64,000 nt of DNA from Catelliglobosispora koreensis DSM 44566 (GTDB taxonomy: Bacteria; Actinomycetota; Actinomycetes; Mycobacteriales; Micromonosporaceae). The notes below the pieces were generated by a model. That model did no database searches, was not told the DNA's origin, and saw nothing but the letters and a program-made list of their open reading frames with translations. The DNA is taken from NCBI RefSeq assembly GCF_000379685.1, contig NZ_KB903251.1:1-64000 (forward strand). The letters are read 5' to 3'. A program made the position numbers and the translations under genes. Below, one piece after another: positions 60,571-64,000 of the stretch. The first letter of the stretch is position 1; each line of letters opens with the position of its first letter.

Positions 60571-61466
60571 GACTGATCTCCGTAATGAACCCAGAATTTT
60601 CCAGTGGAGAAGACGATCGCGGTGATGACGGCGATCGCGATCAGGAACACCCAGGCCATCGCGGAGGCGTAGCCCATCTCGTAGTCGGTGAAGCCCGCCT
60701 GATACAGGTAAAGCGTGTACATCAGGGTCGAGTCCACCGGGCCACCGGTGCCACCTGACACCACGTAGGCCGAAGTGAAGCCCTGGAACCCGTTGATGGT
60801 TTCCAGCACGAGGTTGAAGAAGATGACGGGGGACAGGCCCGGAAGCGTGATGTGCCAGAACAACCGGGCACGGGACGCTCCGTCCACCGAGGCGGCTTCG
60901 TAGAGCTCGGCAGGAATCTGTTTGAGCCCAGCCAGGAAAATCACCATCGGCGCACCGAACTGCCAGACCGCCAGAACCACCAAAGTGGACAGAGCCCAGT
61001 CGGGCTCGTTGATCCAGTTCATTCCCTCGATCCCGAAAAGGCCCAGGAAGCCATTAACGGCACCGTCTTTGGACCACATCGCCCGCCACACGAGCGCTAG
61101 CGCGACACTGCCGCCAAGGAGAGAGGGTAGATAGAACAGCCCACGGAACAGTCCGTTCGCGCGGCTGTTCCGGTTGAGCAGCAAGGCGACACCGAGTGCC
61201 GCTCCGAGCTTGAGGGGCACCGCGACAAGGGCGAAGACGACCGTCACGATGACCGCTTCGACATAGTGCGGATCGTCGGCGAACATGCGCGCGTAGTTGC
61301 GCACACCCACCCACTCCAGCTCCGACCATGGCGAAAGCAGGTCATAGTTGGTGAAGCTCAGGATCAGGGAGCCGATCATCGGAATCGCGGTGATCCCGAA
61401 CAGCCCAAGTAACCAAGGGGAAAGGAACGTGTAGCCCGCTATCCCCTCACGGCGGCGCACCGCCAT
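60567..61466 (-). CDS. CUT1 sugar ABC permease (MalF type)
   Basis: 299 residues, six helices beginning at LLGLFGITAIPMIGSLILSF, EAA loop EAASVDGASRARLFWHITLPGLSPVI. AAGGAGAG precedes the ATG. It is separated from the binding-protein gene by a stable hairpin. Confidence 0.93.
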   Translation of the reverse strand: MAVRRREGIAGYTFLSPWLLGLFGITAIPMIGSLILSFTNYDLLSPWSELEWVGVRNYARMFADDPHYVEAVIVTVVFALVAVPLKLGAALGVALLLNRNSRANGLFRGLFYLPSLLGGSVALALVWRAMWSKDGAVNGFLGLFGIEGMNWINEPDWALSTLVVLAVWQFGAPMVIFLAGLKQIPAELYEAASVDGASRARLFWHITLPGLSPVIFFNLVLETINGFQGFTSAYVVSGGTGGPVDSTLMYTLYLYQAGFTDYEMGYASAMAWVFLIAIAVITAIVFSTGKFWVHYGDQS

Positions 61467-61486
61467 TGCACTCTCCTTAAGGGAAA

Positions 61487-61516
61487 GGGCGGCCGCGCAA
61501 GGGTTTGCGGCCGCCC
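61487..61516 (-). terminator. Intercistronic hairpin between sugar-binding protein and permease genes
   Basis: Perfect 10-base GC-only stem (GGGCGGCCGC, 61487-61496 with 61507-61516), 10-base loop. On the minus strand it follows the binding-protein stop; some T-rich sequence follows (CCCTTTCCCTTAAGG). Likely attenuates permease expression relative to the binding protein. Confidence 0.7.
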
Positions 61517-61528
61517 AGGTGAGGGGGA

Positions 61529-62836
61529 CTAGCTGGCTATCGCCGCGTTCGCTTCCTTGAGGTAGGCCTCGGCGGCCGCCTCAGGCGTCGCCTTTCCATA
61601 TTGGACGCTCTCCGCGTGGGTGATGAGCAGAGCGCGAGCCTTGACGTGTCCCTTCGGCGGCACAGGCGGTGCCTGGCCGAACTTGGGCGCCAGATCGGTT
61701 TCGAAGGCGAAGGCCGTCTTCTGTGTCGCGTCGGTCAGCCCGTCCGCGACGGCCTTACGGACGTCGAGGTTGGCCGACAGGCCACGGTCGGCACCCCACA
61801 GCTTGCCCACTTCCGGGGAGTTAACCAGGAAGTTAACGACGTCGACCGCCCGGTCGCGCTTGGTGCTGCTGCGGGCGATCGAGAAGTAGAGCGCCGCACG
61901 AGCCCATTGCGCGCTGGGGTTGCCGGGGTAGGCCACGACGCCGAGGGCTTGCTTGGACAGCTTCTGCACCTCGGTGATCTGGTTGGCCCACAGGAACGAG
62001 GTGGCCGCTTTGCCGGTCACCACGAGCTGCTTGGTGACGTCGCCACCGTTGGCCTCGTGGATGATGTCGGCGCTCGGGGCGGCCTTGCGATCACGGGCGC
62101 CTTGCCACAGCTTGAACCACGCGACGAGATCTTCCTTGCTCGCCCCGATGGCCTTGCCCTTGTAGAGCTCCTTGCCCTGCTGGCGCAGCCACATCCACAG
62201 CGCCTTGTAGTCGGCGCTGGGGTCCATGGTGCCAAAGACCTTGCCGCCCGACTTGGTGTAAATCTGTTCGCCCCAGCTGATCAGGGCATCCCAGCTCATG
62301 CCGGTCGTTGGTTCCGGCACGCCCAGGTCGGCGCAGAGCTGCTTGTTGTAGATCATGCCGGGCGTGTTCTCACCCGTTGGCACTCCCGCGAGCTTCCCGT
62401 CAACCTCGCCGTATTTCCAGAGGCTTTCCGGGAACTTCGAGACGTCGAGCTTGCCGTTGGCCTTATACGGCGTCAGGTCCAAGGTCACACCGCGCTCGCC
62501 GTATTCGCTGAGCGCGCCGTCATCGATCTGGAAGATATCCGGTGCGTTGCCGCCCGCGGCCATGGTGGCGAGCTTGTCGTAGTAGCCCTGATTACCCTGC
62601 CACGTGGTCTTGAACGTCACGAATGGGTACTTAGCCGTGTAGAGCTTGAGCGCTTCTTCAGTCGCCTTCGCCCGGGCCTCGGCACCCCACCAGAAAACGG
62701 ATAGCTCAACCGGGGCCGTCGATTCGGGCTCGGCTTGGCTCCCTTCCGTGCCGCACGCGGCGAGGACTGGAGCGGCCAGGGCAGCCAACAGCAGGCTGCG
62801 CCTGGTTGTAACGTGTGATGTTGCGGCGCGGTGCAT
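61529..62836 (-). CDS. CUT1 sugar-binding lipoprotein
   Basis: 435 residues. TTRRSLLLAALAAPVLAACGTEGS is too long to quote in full as one signal; the key parts are the RRSLLLA Tat-like motif and the LAAC lipobox. SBP family 1 body (FKTTWQGNQGYYDKLATMAAGGNAPDIF is the usual first-lobe segment, quoted in part: GGNAPDIFQIDDG). AAGGAG is 6 bases before the ATG. Ligand unknown; controlled by the LacI gene upstream. Confidence 0.92.
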   Translation of the reverse strand: MHRAATSHVTTRRSLLLAALAAPVLAACGTEGSQAEPESTAPVELSVFWWGAEARAKATEEALKLYTAKYPFVTFKTTWQGNQGYYDKLATMAAGGNAPDIFQIDDGALSEYGERGVTLDLTPYKANGKLDVSKFPESLWKYGEVDGKLAGVPTGENTPGMIYNKQLCADLGVPEPTTGMSWDALISWGEQIYTKSGGKVFGTMDPSADYKALWMWLRQQGKELYKGKAIGASKEDLVAWFKLWQGARDRKAAPSADIIHEANGGDVTKQLVVTGKAATSFLWANQITEVQKLSKQALGVVAYPGNPSAQWARAALYFSIARSSTKRDRAVDVVNFLVNSPEVGKLWGADRGLSANLDVRKAVADGLTDATQKTAFAFETDLAPKFGQAPPVPPKGHVKARALLITHAESVQYGKATPEAAAEAYLKEANAAIAS

Positions 62837-62874
62837 GCATCACTCCTTGATGTAGTTTTCCGATCGCTCCGCTG

Positions 62875-62904
62875 CCCGGGCGGGCAGTGCGATGCCTGCC
62901 CGGG
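62875..62904 (-). terminator. Terminator/attenuator after lacI
   Basis: 12-base stem with one G-U pair (CCCGGGCGGGCA, 62875-62886 with 62893-62904), 6-base loop, just after the lacI stop at 62908 and before the binding-protein gene. Without an evident separate promoter for the importer, it may be a partial attenuator. Confidence 0.75.
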
Positions 62905-62907
62905 TTC

Positions 62908-63888
62908 CTAGCTCGCGCGGACCCCAGAGGAGTCGCGGATGACGAGCTCGGTCTGAAGCGTGACCAAAGCTGTGGTTCGACGGTCGTCGCCGTGCTGCAA
63001 GAGCATGTCGACGGCCGCCCGTCCGGCGGCCGCGGTTGGGGTGGCCACCGTGGTCAAAGTCGGGCGGGTGCGGCGGCTCAGCGCGGTGTCGTCAATGCCG
63101 ACAACGCTTATCTGGCCCGGAACACTCACCCCAAGACGGTCGAGCCCATCGATCAGGCCAACCGCCATCAGATCGTTGTAAGCCAGCACCGCCGTGGCGC
63201 CGGTGCGCAAAACAGCCTCGGCCTGTGCCGCGCCACTGTCTTCGGTGGGCGGATTGGGGCCGAGCACGGTAAGCCCGCTGCCAGCGGCGCGAGCCGCGAG
63301 CGTAGCGGAGCGGCGAATCTCGCGGTTCGTCCACGAACCACGGGGCCCGCCCAAAAGTGCGATCTCCCGGTGGCCCAGCGTTATCAGGTGCTCTATAGCG
63401 AGCCGGGCACCCTGGGCCACATCCATCACCACGGCAGGCAGACCCGGAACGGGACGGTTGACCACGACTAGCGGAACGTCGCGCGAGAGCCGCTCGATCT
63501 GGGTATTGCTCATGCGGGGACTGCACAGCAGCACCCCATCCACCTGCTTGGCCAGAGCGAGCACGAGTTCTTCTTCGACACCAGCGTCTTCATTGGTGTC
63601 AGCGACGAAAACGTGGTAATCCCTTGCCCTGGCATGGCTTTCCGCCGCTTTGATCAGTGGCGGGAAGAAGGGGTTAGCAATGTCGGCGACGATCAGGCCG
63701 ATGTTGTGCGTGCGGCCGGTGATCAGCGCCCGTGCGGCCCGGTTGGGCCGGTAGCCGAGTTGTTCGGCGAACTCCAGCACACGAGCCCGTGTGGACGGGT
63801 TAACCAAATGCGGCGCACTGAACGTGCGCGACACGGTGGACACGTGCACGCCGCTCACTCGGGCGACATCTCGGATAGTGGCTGGCAC
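62908..63888 (-). CDS. LacI-family repressor of the sugar importer
   Basis: 326 residues from GTG 63888. Residues 1-55 are the LacI helix-turn-helix and hinge (PATIRDVARVSGVHVSTVS, NRAARALITGRTHNIG); 60-326 the periplasmic-binding-like effector domain. No Shine-Dalgarno is visible, and a -10 box ends 6 bases before the GTG, so the message is predicted to be leaderless. A longer in-frame start upstream would place the promoter inside the protein. It likely represses itself and the importer until a sugar binds. Confidence 0.93.
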   Translation of the reverse strand: MPATIRDVARVSGVHVSTVSRTFSAPHLVNPSTRARVLEFAEQLGYRPNRAARALITGRTHNIGLIVADIANPFFPPLIKAAESHARARDYHVFVADTNEDAGVEEELVLALAKQVDGVLLCSPRMSNTQIERLSRDVPLVVVNRPVPGLPAVVMDVAQGARLAIEHLITLGHREIALLGGPRGSWTNREIRRSATLAARAAGSGLTVLGPNPPTEDSGAAQAEAVLRTGATAVLAYNDLMAVGLIDGLDRLGVSVPGQISVVGIDDTALSRRTRPTLTTVATPTAAAGRAAVDMLLQHGDDRRTTALVTLQTELVIRDSSGVRAS

Positions 63889-63894
63889 GGTGTC

Positions 63895-63923
63895 ATTAAT
63901 GCAAACGGTTGCGGGTCTGTCAA
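63895..63923 (-). promoter_or_regulatory. lacI promoter with LacI operator in the spacer
   Basis: On the minus strand: TTGACA (63923-63918), a 17-base spacer, ATTAAT (63900-63895), then 6 bases and the GTG. The spacer holds GCAACCGTTTGC (63912-63901), a LacI-type palindrome with a CG centre and 10 of 12 symmetric positions. Confidence 0.75.
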
Positions 63924-64000
63924 CGCTCCCAGGTTTCGTTCTGATGACGACGGTGGACCTTGGGGGTGCTTTAACTACCACAAAATCGGGCATTAGGGGG

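Noticed and set aside
63889-63993. Upstream extension of lacI to an ATG at 63993
   Set aside because: It would translate through a consensus promoter and the operator; the helix-turn-helix begins normally at the GTG 63888.
1-64000. CRISPR arrays, tRNA/rRNA genes, transposases, phage genes, riboswitches
   Set aside because: No regularly spaced repeats, cloverleaf-like genes, transposase or integrase motifs or known riboswitch cores were recognised; short RNAs could still be missed by eye.

Overview
The window reads as chromosomal DNA of a high-GC, mycelial-type actinobacterium, most plausibly Pseudonocardiales. The reasons are GC-rich third codon positions, frequent GTG/TTG starts, Tat-exported enzymes, a SARP regulator, MsiK-dependent-looking CUT1 sugar importers, chains of 4-base start/stop overlaps, and several genes that appear leaderless. 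Genus is not determinable from what I can see. No rRNA, tRNA, CRISPR, phage or insertion sequence was recognised.

Layout. (1) 1-9 kb: secreted enzymes for glycans and cell wall: a GH95-like hydrolase cut by the window edge, a transglycosylase/amidase, a C39-like protease, a GHL10 (DigH/YddW-type) glycosidase and a small amidohydrolase. (2) 9-12.3 kb: a compact LuxR ATPase regulator, a PP2C phosphatase, an SDR and a TSUP exporter. (3) 12.3-13.3 kb: about 1 kb without a credible gene, pyrimidine-rich on the left, purine-rich on the right, with a long palindrome between. (4) 13.3-16.9 kb: a GH5 cellulase with two discoidin-type modules and a CBM2/beta-helix protein. (5) 17-35 kb: a very tightly packed catabolic operon: acyl-CoA dehydrogenase, TetR, SDR, amidase, a peptide-type ABC importer with a permease-ATPase fusion, amidohydrolase, MaoC hydratase, quinone-type oxidoreductase, APH-type kinase, second acyl-CoA dehydrogenase, acyl-CoA ligase, alpha/beta hydrolase and thiolase. 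(6) 35-42.6 kb: DinB and SnoaL-like proteins, trypsin-like protease, MMPL transporter with two-component system, alpha/beta hydrolase, histidine phosphatase, a probably frameshifted small gene and an ArsR-type regulator. (7) 42.7-48.9 kb: Tat amidase, SARP regulator, M23 peptidase, KDPG aldolase, PfkB kinase, IclR. (8) 49-57.4 kb: a peptidoglycan amino-sugar salvage locus: MurQ etherase, RpiR/SIS regulator, CUT1 importer, BadF-type (MurK-like) kinase, second GHL10 glycosidase, PIG-L deacetylase. (9) 57.6-64 kb: class A penicillin-binding protein and a LacI-controlled CUT1 sugar importer.

How it fits together. Amidases strip stem peptides from peptidoglycan; GHL10 enzymes (DigH family) cut the resulting denuded glycan; an ABC importer brings the sugars in; a MurK-like kinase and MurQ turn MurNAc into GlcNAc-6-phosphate. 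Both GHL10 genes, the importer and the CBM2/beta-helix gene carry the same promoter-proximal element (TAACTATTGAC, a 17-base spacer, then an AA-CT -10 box), which links loci nearly 50 kb apart. This promoter family plus the salvage locus is the best candidate for an undescribed system here. The second candidate is the 17-35 kb operon, which looks like import, amide hydrolysis and beta-oxidation of an unknown compound under a TetR repressor with a visible 18-base perfect palindromic operator.
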